Counted from the first letter of the stretch, positions 42,815-52,550 are shown. The stretch: DNA of 64,000 nt from Pseudopontixanthobacter vadosimaris (GCF_012979275.1 NZ_JABASZ010000002.1:33825-97824), one strand, 5' to 3'. Notes: a model not told the origin generated them from the sequence alone. A program made the numbers and translations.

Positions 42815-43204
42815 ATGAACGATGCCGGCAAGTCAGCCCGCGGATTTGGCGGGGCGAGAAGGCGCATGGACCGCGCGGGCATCTGGCTGTCGGGTCTGTG
42901 CGCGGTGCATTGCGTTGCCAGCATCGTGATCGTGTCGGCATTGGGCCTCGGCGGGCAGTTTCTTTTCGCCCCGTGGATTCACCGCTTCGGCCTTGCAGTG
43001 GCGCTGATCATCGCCGCCGTGGCCATCGGCTGGGGCGCGCTGCGCCATCGCCGCGCCGCGCCTTTCGTTACCGCCATGACCGGTCTTTCCTTCATGGGCG
43101 GGGCATTGGCCGTTCCGCATGGGGTGGAGGAGGCGGTGCTGACGATCATCGGCGTGGTCCTGGTGTCGCTGGGCCACATACTGAACTTGCGCGCGGCACA
43201 TTGA
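42815..43204 (+). CDS. MerC-domain membrane protein
   Basis: A 129-residue protein with about four hydrophobic helices and the Cys pair LCAVHC in the first (about residues 28-33), as in MerC metal transporters. Despite the name, chromosomal MerC-domain proteins lie outside mer operons; no merR, merA or merT is near. The Zur-like site right before the gene suggests induction on zinc shortage and possibly zinc uptake. The thiSG gene begins 17 bp after its stop. Confidence 0.85.
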   Translation: MNDAGKSARGFGGARRRMDRAGIWLSGLCAVHCVASIVIVSALGLGGQFLFAPWIHRFGLAVALIIAAVAIGWGALRHRRAAPFVTAMTGLSFMGGALAVPHGVEEAVLTIIGVVLVSLGHILNLRAAH

Positions 43205-43221
43205 ACGCTATCTCGCCGGGC

Positions 43222-44259
43222 ATGAACGCTCCAGACCCAGCCTCGCCGCCAACCTCCGCCAAACTCGCCGCGGGGGCGAAGACCGTCACCGTCAACGGGG
43301 ACAGTCGGCAGACCGCTGCACAGACCGTTGCGGAACTGGCGCGCGAACTGGACCTCGACCCGGCAAAGGTGGCCGTGGAGCATAACGGGCAGATCGCGCC
43401 GCGTTCCACCCTAGATGCGGTGGCGCTTGCCGATGGCGATGTGCTGGAAATCGTCCATTTTGTCGGCGGCGGGCAGGCACAGGCGCCGGATGACGACAGC
43501 TGGACCGTAGCGGGGCGGACATTCCGCTCCCGGCTCATTGTCGGCACCGGCAAATATCGCAATTTCGAACAGAATGCGGCGGCTGTCGCAGCGAGCGGCG
43601 CAGAGATCGTCACCGTGGCCGTGCGCCGCGTGAACGTGTCCGATCCGGGGGCGCCGATGCTGACCGACTTCATCGATCCGGCGAAGATCACCTATCTGCC
43701 GAATACGGCCGGCTGCTTCAATGCCGAGGATGCGATCCGCACCCTGCGCCTGGCGCGCGAGGCGGGCGGCTGGGATCTGGTGAAGCTGGAAGTTTTGGGC
43801 GAGGCGCGCACGCTGTATCCCGACATGCGCGAAACGCTGAAAGCGACGGAAGTGCTCGCTGGCGAAGGGTTCCTGCCCATGGTCTATTGCGCCGACGATC
43901 CGATTGCCGCGAAGCAGCTGGAAGACGCCGGCGCGGTCGCCATCATGCCGCTGGGTGCTCCCATCGGTTCGGGCCTCGGCATCCAGAACCGGGTGACCAT
44001 CCGCCTGATCGTCGAAGGGGCAAGCGTTCCGGTGCTGGTCGATGCCGGCGTCGGAACCGCCAGCGATGCCGCAGTGGCGATGGAACTGGGCTGCGACGGG
44101 GTGTTGATGAACACCGCCATCGCCGAAGCGAAAGATCCGATCCGCATGGCCCGCGCGATGCGGCTGGCGGTCGAGAGCGGGCGCGAGGCCTACAGATCGG
44201 GCAGAATGGCCACCCGCCGCTATGCCGATCCGAGCAGCCCGCTCGCCGGACTGATCTAG
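43222..44259 (+). CDS. thiSG: ThiS-ThiG fusion: sulfur carrier plus thiazole synthase
   Basis: A 345-residue fusion. Residues about 19-84 form a ThiS beta-grasp domain (TVNGDSRQT to EIVHFVGGG), including the Gly-Gly that normally is the free thiocarboxylated C-terminus. From about residue 93 ([19 protein letters not shown]) a complete ThiG barrel follows, with the catalytic Lys in VKLEVLGE and the phosphate loop [20 protein letters not shown]. It makes the thiazole phosphate of thiamin. The Gly-Gly is buried inside the chain, so it must be cleaved or function differently. Start 43222 gives a 19-residue leader. Confidence 0.93.
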   Translation: MNAPDPASPPTSAKLAAGAKTVTVNGDSRQTAAQTVAELARELDLDPAKVAVEHNGQIAPRSTLDAVALADGDVLEIVHFVGGGQAQAPDDDSWTVAGRTFRSRLIVGTGKYRNFEQNAAAVAASGAEIVTVAVRRVNVSDPGAPMLTDFIDPAKITYLPNTAGCFNAEDAIRTLRLAREAGGWDLVKLEVLGEARTLYPDMRETLKATEVLAGEGFLPMVYCADDPIAAKQLEDAGAVAIMPLGAPIGSGLGIQNRVTIRLIVEGASVPVLVDAGVGTASDAAVAMELGCDGVLMNTAIAEAKDPIRMARAMRLAVESGREAYRSGRMATRRYADPSSPLAGLI

Positions 44260-44297
44260 AGCGCTTCACCCACCTCGGGAACGGCGCGGGACCATGA

Positions 44298-44315
44298 TTA
44301 CCATCCGTTAACCAT
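44298..44315 (+). promoter_or_regulatory. CtrA-like motif upstream of the gene at 44354
   Basis: TTAACCAT at 44308-44315 is preceded by TTAC with 6 bp between. The layout resembles TTAA-N7-TTAAC and lies about 40 bp upstream of the ATG at 44354. A regulatory role is inference. Confidence 0.3.
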
Positions 44316-44353
44316 ATGCGGCGACACTGATCCTGCAATGATGGAGCGGGATC

Positions 44354-44881
44354 ATGGGGACGACCGGTAATTATTCGCTGACGATCGCTGAGATGCAGGA
44401 ATTTGCAGGCTTCACGCCAGCGGAACAACGCTACATCCGCCGCAGTCTGGATGTCGCGCTCTGCCGTGACGATGCGTGCAGGCGCTGGGCCCGCGATGCC
44501 GATGAAAACCGTGACATCCGCCGCCAGCTACTTGCCTATCAGACGCTGCAGGAACTGCGCGATGCCATTCCGTTCGATGGCGAGGGCCACGCCATGGAAG
44601 ATTTTCTCGGCCGGCTGATCGTCCTTGCCGCAAGAGATCTGGTGCAGGAACGCCTGACCTGTTTCTCCGCCTTCCGCTTCCTGTACGAACGGCTGCTGGG
44701 GGCACAGGCGCGGCCCTGGCTTCCCCCGGCGTTCTGCGGGGCCGCCGCACTGCCGCAGATTCGCCCGGCCTGGCGCCGCCAGTTGCTGCAATCCATCAGC
44801 GAAACCGCCGCCACCGCGCCGGGCTGGTCGAACCGCGAGCCGGGCTTCTTCCCCAAATTCATTGCCCTGGAAGAAGTGTAG
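44354..44881 (+). CDS. Uncharacterised soluble protein
   Basis: A 175-residue protein with no signal peptide or membrane segment; composition and codon use match neighbours. It is largely helical by eye. Five cysteines are spread along the chain (CRDDAC, then single Cys in LTCFS and AFCG), not in a classical zinc pattern. I recognise no family. GAGCGGGATC precedes the ATG. A TTAACCAT motif lies about 40 bp upstream. The next gene follows after 56 bp in the same direction. Confidence 0.65.
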   Translation: MGTTGNYSLTIAEMQEFAGFTPAEQRYIRRSLDVALCRDDACRRWARDADENRDIRRQLLAYQTLQELRDAIPFDGEGHAMEDFLGRLIVLAARDLVQERLTCFSAFRFLYERLLGAQARPWLPPAFCGAAALPQIRPAWRRQLLQSISETAATAPGWSNREPGFFPKFIALEEV

Positions 44882-44937
44882 GCCGAGGCCGTTCGGCAGC
44901 AACCGCTCTTTAACCGGTCGTATGTCAATCCTGCTGA

Positions 44938-45471
44938 ATGAACGCGCCTCTACTTTTGCCCCTCGGCAAGCCACCAAGTCCCGCCGAACTGATCCACGTT
45001 GCCACCATCTGGCGCGGAGCAATGCTCAATCTTTTCGCCCGGTGCGAGGTTCTTGTTCACGAAGCCTTGCTGGCGATCGAGAGTGCAGGAGTAATCCTTC
45101 CAAAGAATGCTCGCCATGTGGGTGCGAGAGCACGCCTCAACGTTCTGTCCCGTCTGATCGAACAGCACGAGCTGAACGGGGGCGGGAAGGCAGTGCGTGG
45201 ACGCCTTGCGGAGTGGGAGAAACTACTCGATCAACGCTGCGCGCTCGCGCATGGAGTTTTCGAGTTTGCTCAAGGCAAGGCGATCCTGCGTCATAGCGAT
45301 TTCACAGGTGGAAAAGAAAAGGCGCGCAGCTACGGACCGCTAGATTGGCAGGACATGCTCGCGCACCTGGTGACGCTCGAAAAGCTGCAGAACGACCTGC
45401 GCAGCCAGCTCGGCCAGATCAGGGCCGATTGCCGGAACAGGAAATTGGCGAAGGAAGACCTGCCGACCTAA
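44938..45471 (+). CDS. Uncharacterised protein with HEPN-like RxxxxH motif
   Basis: A 177-residue alpha-helical protein. Helices ELIHVATIWRGAMLNLFARC and CEVLVHEALLAI are followed by the segment LDQRCALAHGVFEF (about 100-113), in which R-x4-H matches the R-x4-6-H signature of HEPN RNase domains. No nucleotidyltransferase or antitoxin gene adjoins it. The gene stop overlaps the stop of the convergent acyl-CoA synthetase gene (45468-45471). The HEPN reading rests on this one motif and general helicity, so it is tentative. No function is claimed. Confidence 0.6.
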   Translation: MNAPLLLPLGKPPSPAELIHVATIWRGAMLNLFARCEVLVHEALLAIESAGVILPKNARHVGARARLNVLSRLIEQHELNGGGKAVRGRLAEWEKLLDQRCALAHGVFEFAQGKAILRHSDFTGGKEKARSYGPLDWQDMLAHLVTLEKLQNDLRSQLGQIRADCRNRKLAKEDLPT

Positions 45472-47315
45472 CGCTTGTACAATGCGTCCAGCCGGTCGCC
45501 ATAGAAGTCGCGGATCTTGTGGCGGCGGATCTTCAGGCTGGGTGTCATCTGTTCGTTGTCGATCGTGAACTCCTCATCCGCGAAGGCGAATTGCCGCACC
45601 CGTTCCACGACCGACAATTCCTTGTTCACCCTGTCGATCCCGGCACGGACTGCTGCCCTGAAGGCGGGCAGTTCCTTCAGCGCCGATAAATCGACGGGCT
45701 GCCCGTTTGCCGCTGCCCATTCCTGCGTCCATTCCGCATCGGGCACGATCAATCCGACGAGGTAAGGCCGCCGGTCGCCCGCCACCATCGCCTGGCCGAT
45801 TTCGGGCTGCAATGTCAGCATGCCCTCGATCTTCTGCGGGGCGACATTGTCACCCTTGTCATTGACGATCATGTCCTTCTTGCGATCGGTGATCCTGATG
45901 CGGCCCCGTCCGTCGAAATGGCCGATATCACCGGTGTGGAGCCACGGGGCTTCGCCGGGGGTAGCAGGGTCCACCTGCAGCACCCGCCCGGTTTCGGCGG
46001 GGTTCTGCCAGTAACCATGCATCACCAATTCGCCGCGGCACAGGATTTCCCCGTCCTCGGCGATCCGCACCTCCACGCCGCGCAGGGGCGGGCCCACCGT
46101 GTCCATGGCCACCCCGGCCGACGGGCGATTGCAGCTGATGATGGGACCGGCCTCGGTCTGGCCGTAGCCTTGCAGCAGCGTCAGGCCCATCGCATCGAAA
46201 AAGGTGCCGACTTCGGGATTGAGCGGCGCGCCGCCCGAGACCATGGCCTTCAGCCGCCCGCCGAATTTCCTGCGGATCTTCGGGCGGAGCATCGCGCCGA
46301 CCACGGCATCCATCGGTCTGTCCAGCAACGGCGTCCGCCCGGCTTTCGCCCGGCTGGCGCCGATCCGCAGCGCATGATCCATGAGGAGATTGGCCGCCTT
46401 GCCCTGCTGCTTCACCTGTTTGAGGATGCGCGTCCGCAGCACTTCGAACAGGCGGGGCACCACCACCATGATGGTCGGTTGCACTTCCTCGATATTGCTG
46501 GCGAGCTTGTCGAGACCTTCGGCGTAATAGATTTCGGCGCCCAGCCCCAGCGGCAGATATTGCCCACCGGTATGTTCATAGGCGTGGGACAGGGGCAGAA
46601 AGCTGAGGAAGCGTTCCTTCTCCCATTTGAAATCCTGCGCGATGATCTCGGCGGCGCCATGCACGTTGCACATGATGGCGCCGTGATGCTGCATCACTCC
46701 GCGCGGCGCACCGCCCGTGCCGCTGGTATAGATGATGCAGGCGGTATCGCCGCGCCCGATCGTCGCCAGCCTGCCCCGAACCGCCGCGCGGGCAGGTGCC
46801 GCATCGCCTGTGGTGAGCGCCGTCCAGTCATGGAAGCGCAACCCGCCCGATTGGTAGGGTCGCAGGCCTTCCATGGGGATGAGATGTTCGGCGATGCCGG
46901 TGCGCATGATGGCCGGTAGCAGCGGTTTCGCGAGCTTCGCATTGGAGACGATAACTGCCCGTGCGCCCGAATTGTCGAGAATATGCACATGGTCGCGTTC
47001 GGTGTTGGTGGTGTAGGCGGGCACCGTGATGCATCCCGCCGCCATGATGGCGAGATCGGCGATGCACCATTCCGGCCGGTTTTCCGAGATCAGCGCCACC
47101 CGGTCGCCGTCCACCAGCCCCATGTCGCGCAAGCCCTGCGCCAGCAGGCAGACCTGGTCCGCCACCTCGTTCCAGCCGAGCGGAACCCATTCGCCATCCT
47201 TCTTCGCCACCAGGAACGGCTGGTCGCCGCGCAGCTCCGCCCGGTCGAGGAACAGGGATACGAGGTTCGGGAAAGTGTCGAAATCGGCCAGCTGCACTGG
47301 AATCTCCTGCTCCAT
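45468..47315 (-). CDS. AMP-dependent long-chain acyl-CoA synthetase
   Basis: A 615-residue adenylate-forming ligase that activates a fatty acid with ATP and joins it to CoA. The AMP-binding motif is CIIYTSGTGGAPRGVM (about 177-192), the A5 motif GYGQTEAGP and the hinge region TGDIGHFDGRGRIRITDRKKD, here in two blocks, TGDIGHFDGRG and ITDRKKD. The length and motifs fit the FadD15-like long-chain class. No lipid-transport gene is next to it. Its start is 62 bp downstream of the ggt stop, so it may be co-transcribed with ggt and pyrD. Confidence 0.9.
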   Translation of the reverse strand: MEQEIPVQLADFDTFPNLVSLFLDRAELRGDQPFLVAKKDGEWVPLGWNEVADQVCLLAQGLRDMGLVDGDRVALISENRPEWCIADLAIMAAGCITVPAYTTNTERDHVHILDNSGARAVIVSNAKLAKPLLPAIMRTGIAEHLIPMEGLRPYQSGGLRFHDWTALTTGDAAPARAAVRGRLATIGRGDTACIIYTSGTGGAPRGVMQHHGAIMCNVHGAAEIIAQDFKWEKERFLSFLPLSHAYEHTGGQYLPLGLGAEIYYAEGLDKLASNIEEVQPTIMVVVPRLFEVLRTRILKQVKQQGKAANLLMDHALRIGASRAKAGRTPLLDRPMDAVVGAMLRPKIRRKFGGRLKAMVSGGAPLNPEVGTFFDAMGLTLLQGYGQTEAGPIISCNRPSAGVAMDTVGPPLRGVEVRIAEDGEILCRGELVMHGYWQNPAETGRVLQVDPATPGEAPWLHTGDIGHFDGRGRIRITDRKKDMIVNDKGDNVAPQKIEGMLTLQPEIGQAMVAGDRRPYLVGLIVPDAEWTQEWAAANGQPVDLSALKELPAFRAAVRAGIDRVNKELSVVERVRQFAFADEEFTIDNEQMTPSLKIRRHKIRDFYGDRLDALYKR

Positions 47316-47377
47316 TCCGCCGTCTGTCGCGGCTGGAATCGGCGGGTGTTAGCCACCCCGTTCCCGCGCGGCAAGTT

Positions 47378-49135
47378 TCACTCCGCGTCGGCGCCCGCCG
47401 GTAACGGCTCCGTGGCGAGCATGGCCTCGAGGCGCGGGTCGCGGGCCGATTGCCACCCCTGTTCGGTCCGCAACGCGGCATTGGCCTTCAGCGGCGGCGT
47501 GCGGGTGACGATGGTATCATGGCCGAGCGCGCGCAGGGCGGGGATCATCCCCAGCAGCGCGGTATCGTCCTCGATGATGACCGTATCGCCATAGGCCATG
47601 ATCAGCGGCAGGCCGAGCGCATCCTCCAGCGGCAGGCCGAAATCCAGGATGCCGACGATCGAACGGGCGACCTGCACCGGAATGGTCGATCCGCCTGCCG
47701 CCCCGATCAGCAGGAACGGCGCACCTTGCGGGTCATAGACCAGCGTCGGCGCCATCGACGATCGCGGGCGCTTTCCGCCTTCCACGCGATTGGCGACGGG
47801 CGCGCCGCCGATTTCTGGCGAGAAGCTGAAGTCCGTCAGTTCGTTATTGAGAAAGAACCCGCCGAACACCAACCCCGAACCGAAAGCACCTTCCACTGTC
47901 GAGGTGTAGCTCACCACGTCGCCACGCGCATCGGCCACGACGAAATGCGACGTGCCGTTCTCTTCCCCTTCGTTCCCATCGGCCTGCGCCTGCGGTGCAG
48001 ATGGCGGAGTGCCGGGTAGGGCTTCCGCCAACGCGATGTCCGGGTCGATCAATTGGCCCCGGGTCCGCAGATAGGCGGAATCGGTCAGGCCGGCAGTCGG
48101 AACCGGGACGAAATCGGGATCGGCAAGATAGAGTTCACGGTCCGCATAGGCGAGGCGCTGCGATTCCAGGAACAGGTGCCAGGCGGTCGGCGATCGGGGA
48201 CCAAGCTGCCCCATGTCGAAGCGCTCCAGCTGCTTGAGCATGGCCAGCACCGCGATGCCCCCCGAAGAGGGCGGCCCCATGCCGCAGATGCGATAGGCGC
48301 GGTAGAAGCCGCAGACGGGCGCACGCTCCTTTGCCCGGTAGGTTTCAATGTCGGCAGCAATCATCCCGGCAGGGCGGGGCGTCGCCGCGGCGACTTTCCC
48401 GGCCAGCGCTTCGGGAAGCGCGCCTTCATGGAAAGCCTGCGGGCCAAGCTGCGCGATTCGCTCCAGCGTCGCTGCGAGCGCGGGATTGGTGATGCGCGTG
48501 CCGGCAGATACCGGCTCTCCGGCGGCATCGTAGAACAGTGCGCGGCCAGCAGCATCGGCACTTCCGCGCGTTTCATTGTCGCGCAGCGAGCTTTCCAGCC
48601 GGCGGTTCACCACCCAACCGTCACGGGCGAGCGCGATCGCAGGCGCGAACAGATCCGCCCATGCAAGCCTGCCGAAACGGGCGTGGACCTTTGCAGCGAG
48701 AGCGATATTGCCGGGCACGCCGACGCTCAATCCGCTCAGCACGGCTTCGCGGAAGGGCAGCGGCTGTCCGCCCGGCGCGAGGAACCAGTCGGGGGACGCG
48801 GCAGAAGGCGCGGTTTCGCGGCCGTCGAAGCTGGTGATCGCGCCGCCTTGCGTTCCGTGCAGCATGAAGCCGCCGCCGCCGATCCCGCTGCTCTGCGGTT
48901 CCACCACGGTCAGCGCCAGCATGATGGCAAGGGCGGCATCGCTCGCGCTGCCGCCCTGCGCCAGTATCACGCGCCCCGCATCTTCCGCCCGCGGGTCGGC
49001 TGCGCTGACAGTCCCCTCGGCCGCGACGACTGAATCGGCACGGTCGGCGGGCGAAGCGGAGATGACCGGCGGAATGGCCGTGCAGGCGGACAGTGCCAGC
49101 GGAATGGCGAATGCGGTGGCGGAAAAGCGAAACAT
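47378..49135 (-). CDS. ggt: Gamma-glutamyltransferase, lipoprotein form
   Basis: A 585-residue Ntn-type enzyme that cleaves gamma-glutamyl bonds such as that of glutathione. The N-terminal signal carries the lipobox LSAC (Cys about residue 18), indicating a lipid-anchored export form. ENGTSHFVVAD contains the autocatalytic Thr at which the precursor splits, and PRSSMAPT and GAAGGSTIP are substrate-binding motifs. I start at 49135 (MFRFSATAF); upstream Met 49186 would mask the signal. The gene begins 10 bp after the pyrD stop. Confidence 0.92.
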   Translation of the reverse strand: MFRFSATAFAIPLALSACTAIPPVISASPADRADSVVAAEGTVSAADPRAEDAGRVILAQGGSASDAALAIMLALTVVEPQSSGIGGGGFMLHGTQGGAITSFDGRETAPSAASPDWFLAPGGQPLPFREAVLSGLSVGVPGNIALAAKVHARFGRLAWADLFAPAIALARDGWVVNRRLESSLRDNETRGSADAAGRALFYDAAGEPVSAGTRITNPALAATLERIAQLGPQAFHEGALPEALAGKVAAATPRPAGMIAADIETYRAKERAPVCGFYRAYRICGMGPPSSGGIAVLAMLKQLERFDMGQLGPRSPTAWHLFLESQRLAYADRELYLADPDFVPVPTAGLTDSAYLRTRGQLIDPDIALAEALPGTPPSAPQAQADGNEGEENGTSHFVVADARGDVVSYTSTVEGAFGSGLVFGGFFLNNELTDFSFSPEIGGAPVANRVEGGKRPRSSMAPTLVYDPQGAPFLLIGAAGGSTIPVQVARSIVGILDFGLPLEDALGLPLIMAYGDTVIIEDDTALLGMIPALRALGHDTIVTRTPPLKANAALRTEQGWQSARDPRLEAMLATEPLPAGADAE

Positions 49136-49145
49136 GCTCCGCCTG

Positions 49146-50216
49146 CTACTCGCTTGCCACCGCAGCTTCAATCGTCTGGAATCCATCGCGCTCCATCAGG
49201 CGTTCGATCCCGCTCACGATGCCGCGGGCGATCCCCGGCCCCTCATACACCATCGCGCTGTAGATCTGGACCAGGCTGGCCCCGGCACGAATGCGCTCCC
49301 ACGCGTCTTCCGCGCTGCCGATGCCGCCTGCGCCGACAAGCGGCAGGTCGCCCCCGGTCGCCTTGCGGAAATCGCGCAGCCGTTCCAGCGCCAGCTGTCG
49401 CAATGGAGCGCCCGACATACCGCCGGACTCGCTCCTGTGCGGGCCGGAAAGCCTGTCGCGCGACAGCGTCGTATTGGCGATGATCAGCGCACCGAGCCGC
49501 CTGTCCATCGCGATACGGGCGATCGCATCCACATCTGCGGGGGTGAGGTCAGGCGCGACTTTCAAAAAGATCGGAGGTCGTGAAGTCTCGTGCATGGTGT
49601 CGTCGCGGGCGGCGATCACCGCATCCAGCAGGCGGGTCAGCGCGCCTTCGTCCTGCAAGGCGCGCAGTCCCGGCGTGTTGGGGCTGGAGATATTGACCGC
49701 CAGATAGGATGCCAGCGGCGCCATGATCCGCGTCATATGTGCGTAATCGGCAATCCGGTCGGATGAATCCTTGTTCGCGCCGATATTCACGCCGACGATG
49801 CCGCCGCCGCGAATGCCCGATCCGGACTCCTGCGCTGCGGCACGCGCCCGCAGCCGCTCGGCCGCAGCCTCCGCCCCGCCATTGTTGAACCCCATGCGGT
49901 TGATCACCGCCCGGTCGGGCGTCAGCCGGAACAGGCGGGGCTGCGGATTGCCGGATTGGGGCAGCGGCGTGATCGACCCCACCTCGGCAAAGCCGAAGCC
50001 GAGGCCCAGCAATTCGTCGGGCACGAGCGCGTCCTTGTCGAATCCCGCCGCCATTCCGACCGGATTGGGAAAAGACAGGCCCGCGACCCTGGTGGCAAGT
50101 CTGCCCGCCGATGCGCGGGGGCCGGGCGGCCGCAGGCGCAGCGCGCGCAGGGCGAGAGTGTGAGCCCGTTCGGGATCGAGCCTGAACAAGGCGGGGCGCA
50201 GCAAGCTGTAGAACAT
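49146..50216 (-). CDS. pyrD: Dihydroorotate dehydrogenase (quinone), class 2
   Basis: A 356-residue membrane-associated enzyme that oxidises dihydroorotate to orotate with quinone. The N-terminal helix MFYSLLRPALFRLDPERAH and FPNPVGMAAGFDKD, RLFRLTPDRAVINRMGFNN (two blocks) and NISSPNTPGLR with the catalytic Ser identify class 2. The phosphate loop is VGAGGIGS. I start at 50216; upstream codons (to 50309) are Arg/Gly-rich and not family-like. It is divergent from the DUF885 gene across a 403-bp gap. Confidence 0.96.
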   Translation of the reverse strand: MFYSLLRPALFRLDPERAHTLALRALRLRPPGPRASAGRLATRVAGLSFPNPVGMAAGFDKDALVPDELLGLGFGFAEVGSITPLPQSGNPQPRLFRLTPDRAVINRMGFNNGGAEAAAERLRARAAAQESGSGIRGGGIVGVNIGANKDSSDRIADYAHMTRIMAPLASYLAVNISSPNTPGLRALQDEGALTRLLDAVIAARDDTMHETSRPPIFLKVAPDLTPADVDAIARIAMDRRLGALIIANTTLSRDRLSGPHRSESGGMSGAPLRQLALERLRDFRKATGGDLPLVGAGGIGSAEDAWERIRAGASLVQIYSAMVYEGPGIARGIVSGIERLMERDGFQTIEAAVASE

Positions 50217-50619
50217 GTGCCGCCTATGCGGGCTGCGCCGCGCGATGTCGAGAATGCCGGAGCCTGCCCGGCCGCCCGCCCTCCCGCTTACCCGCCCGCC
50301 CGGTCGCATATCGATCTGCCCCGTTAGGTCGAGATCGGATGCAATCCGGCAGAATTGTCGATTCCATACAATCGCTGCCGGACGAATCAGGCTAATGAGA
50401 CTGTGCGACCCGAAGGGCTCGACACAGAGATGGGAAATCCTGCGTGAAGTGCTTCATCCGCCGAACATGCGCGAAGTGAAGGTGGGTTTGCCGGATGAAA
50501 GGATCGCCGCTGACCGGGACCCGGACTAGCCGGCGGGCGAACAGATCGCCCGAGGCCGCTGGCCAAACAGCTTCGGCTTTGGCAGACAGTGACCAGGAAA
50601 AATCCTTTTGGAGAATGTC
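50217..50619. other. 403-bp gap between divergent pyrD and DUF885 genes
   Basis: No convincing gene lies here. A 44-codon frame at 50395-50529 begins MRLCDPKGST but lacks a ribosome binding site. TACAAT at 50367-50372 could be a -10, but no matching -35 is at 16-18 bp. GCCAAA (50562-50567) and TTTGGC (50578-50583) form a small hairpin in the leader of the DUF885 gene. Both divergent promoters must be in this stretch but are not identifiable by eye. Confidence 0.5.
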
Positions 50620-52470
50620 TTGCCCCTGAAATCCTGTCGTCCCGCCATGTCTCCCGCGATCTCCACGGCCGCACTGGCGCTAGCCCTGGCCGGCTGCGCC
50701 ACGGTGCCGCCCGCCACGGATGCGCCGCTGGTCGCGCCCGTGGCCGCCAGCGATACCGGCACACCCGTCGTTCGTCCGGCGGCCGAAATCGGCACGTTTT
50801 TCGAACGTTACGATGCAGCGCAGCTGGAATTGTCGCCGCTGGCCAAGGCCTACCGCGGGATACGCGACGAGGATTACGGCCGCTGGGGCGAATTCGGCGA
50901 CGCTGCCGAACTGCGCGAGGAACGGCTGCTGCAGAACTCCGCCGACGCGATGCGCCGCGCCTATGAACCCCGCACATTGCCGGAACAGGATGCGCTCAGC
51001 TACCGGCTGTTCGATGCCATGGCGCAGCGCAGCGCGGCCACTTTCCCTTATCGTGAATATGGTTATGTGTTCGACCAGATGAACGGGGCGCAGAGCCAGC
51101 TGCCGGCTTTCCTCATCAACATCCATTCGATCGCTGACGAAAATCAGGCGCGCGATTACATCAGCCGCATACAGGGCATCGGCCCCGGTCTGGATACGCT
51201 GATCGCCGAATCGCGGGAGCGTGCCGCCGCTGGCGTCATGCCGCCGAAGTGGGTCTATCCCTATGTCATTTCCGATGTGAACAATCTGCTGAGCGCCGAC
51301 ACGGACAACGCGGTGCTGGAGGATTTCGCGGCCAAGGTCGGCAAGCTGTCGATTGCGGACAATGCCAAGGCCGATCTGATCTCGCAGGCAACTGCGGCCT
51401 GGACCGGCTCGGCCGCGCCTGCCTATCGCCGCCTGCTTGCCGAAATGCAGCGTCAGCAGGCCACGGCCGGGACGGAGGACGGCGTCTGGCGCTTCCCGCA
51501 GGGCGCAGCTTATTACGATGCCTTGCTGTCCAACTACACCACGACCGATCTGACGGCGGACCAGATCCACAACATAGGTCTGCGCGAGATCGACCGGATT
51601 CATGGCGAGATGCGCGCCATCATGCAGCAGGTCGGCTTCACCGGCACGTTGCAGCAATTTTTCGAATTCGTGCGGACCGATCCGCGATTCTTCTACGACA
51701 ATCGCGAGGATTACCTCGCGGAGGTGCAGGAGAAGGAGGAAGCGATCAAGGCCGTGCTGCCGCGCTATTTCGGCGTGTTGCCGACCGACCCGCTGCAGGT
51801 GAAGGCAGTGGAGGCGTTCCGCGAACAGAGCGCGGGCAAGGCGTTCTATCAGCGTCCGGCACCCGACGGATCGCGCCCCGGCACCTATTACGTCAATCTC
51901 TACCGCCTCGAGGACATGTCCAGGAACGAACTGGAAGCCCTGTTCTATCACGAGGGGCTTCCCGGCCATCACCTGCAACTGTCGATCCAGACGCAGCTGG
52001 GCGATGTGCCGCCTTTCCGCCGCTTCGGCGGGGTGACTGCCTATTCCGAAGGCTGGGGCCTCTATTCGGAAGAATTGGGCAAGGACATGGGTTTCTACAC
52101 CGATCCCTATTCCGATTTCGGCCGCCTGGGCATGGAATTGTGGCGGGCGGCGCGGCTGGTGGTCGACACCGGCATCCACTCCAAGCGCTGGAGCCGGGAG
52201 AGGGCTATCGAATATCTGAAGACCAACACGCCCAATCCCGATGGCGACATCCGCAAGGCCATCGAACGCTATATCGTCTATCCGGGCCAGGCGACGGCCT
52301 ATATGATCGGCAAGCTGAAGATCATGGAACTGCGCGAACGTGCCCGTACCCAGCTTGGCGACCGGTTCGACATTCGCGAATTCCACGATGCGGTGCTGAA
52401 GTCGGGTCCGGTGCCGCTCGATATTCTGGAGGAGAATGTCGAGGCCTATATCGCTGCCGAGCGGGCCTGA
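50620..52470 (+). CDS. DUF885-family metallopeptidase-like lipoprotein
   Basis: A 616-residue exported protein of the DUF885 family. The lipobox LAGC (Cys near residue 27) follows a short basic N-region. The signature FYHEGLPGHHLQ (about residues 448-459), with H-E-G-x-P-G-H-H, is the metal-binding motif of this family, and AYSEGWGLYSEELG follows. It probably cleaves peptides in the periplasm; the substrate is unknown. I choose the TTG at 50620, which has GGAG 6 bp upstream and supplies K/R residues for the signal; ATG 50647 would give a signal with no positive charge. Confidence 0.85.
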   Translation: MPLKSCRPAMSPAISTAALALALAGCATVPPATDAPLVAPVAASDTGTPVVRPAAEIGTFFERYDAAQLELSPLAKAYRGIRDEDYGRWGEFGDAAELREERLLQNSADAMRRAYEPRTLPEQDALSYRLFDAMAQRSAATFPYREYGYVFDQMNGAQSQLPAFLINIHSIADENQARDYISRIQGIGPGLDTLIAESRERAAAGVMPPKWVYPYVISDVNNLLSADTDNAVLEDFAAKVGKLSIADNAKADLISQATAAWTGSAAPAYRRLLAEMQRQQATAGTEDGVWRFPQGAAYYDALLSNYTTTDLTADQIHNIGLREIDRIHGEMRAIMQQVGFTGTLQQFFEFVRTDPRFFYDNREDYLAEVQEKEEAIKAVLPRYFGVLPTDPLQVKAVEAFREQSAGKAFYQRPAPDGSRPGTYYVNLYRLEDMSRNELEALFYHEGLPGHHLQLSIQTQLGDVPPFRRFGGVTAYSEGWGLYSEELGKDMGFYTDPYSDFGRLGMELWRAARLVVDTGIHSKRWSRERAIEYLKTNTPNPDGDIRKAIERYIVYPGQATAYMIGKLKIMELRERARTQLGDRFDIREFHDAVLKSGPVPLDILEENVEAYIAAERA

Positions 52471-52550
52471 GGATCAGCATAGACCCGCAAACCCGCAGAA
52501 ATGCTAACGACTCGCAACAAGCCGATTGTCATTGAAAGGCTGCCCACCCC

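Noticed and set aside
50395..50529. A 44-codon frame starting MRLCDPKGST in the pyrD-DUF885 gap
   Set aside because: There is no ribosome binding site, no recognisable family, and nothing distinguishes it from chance; kept as a note only.
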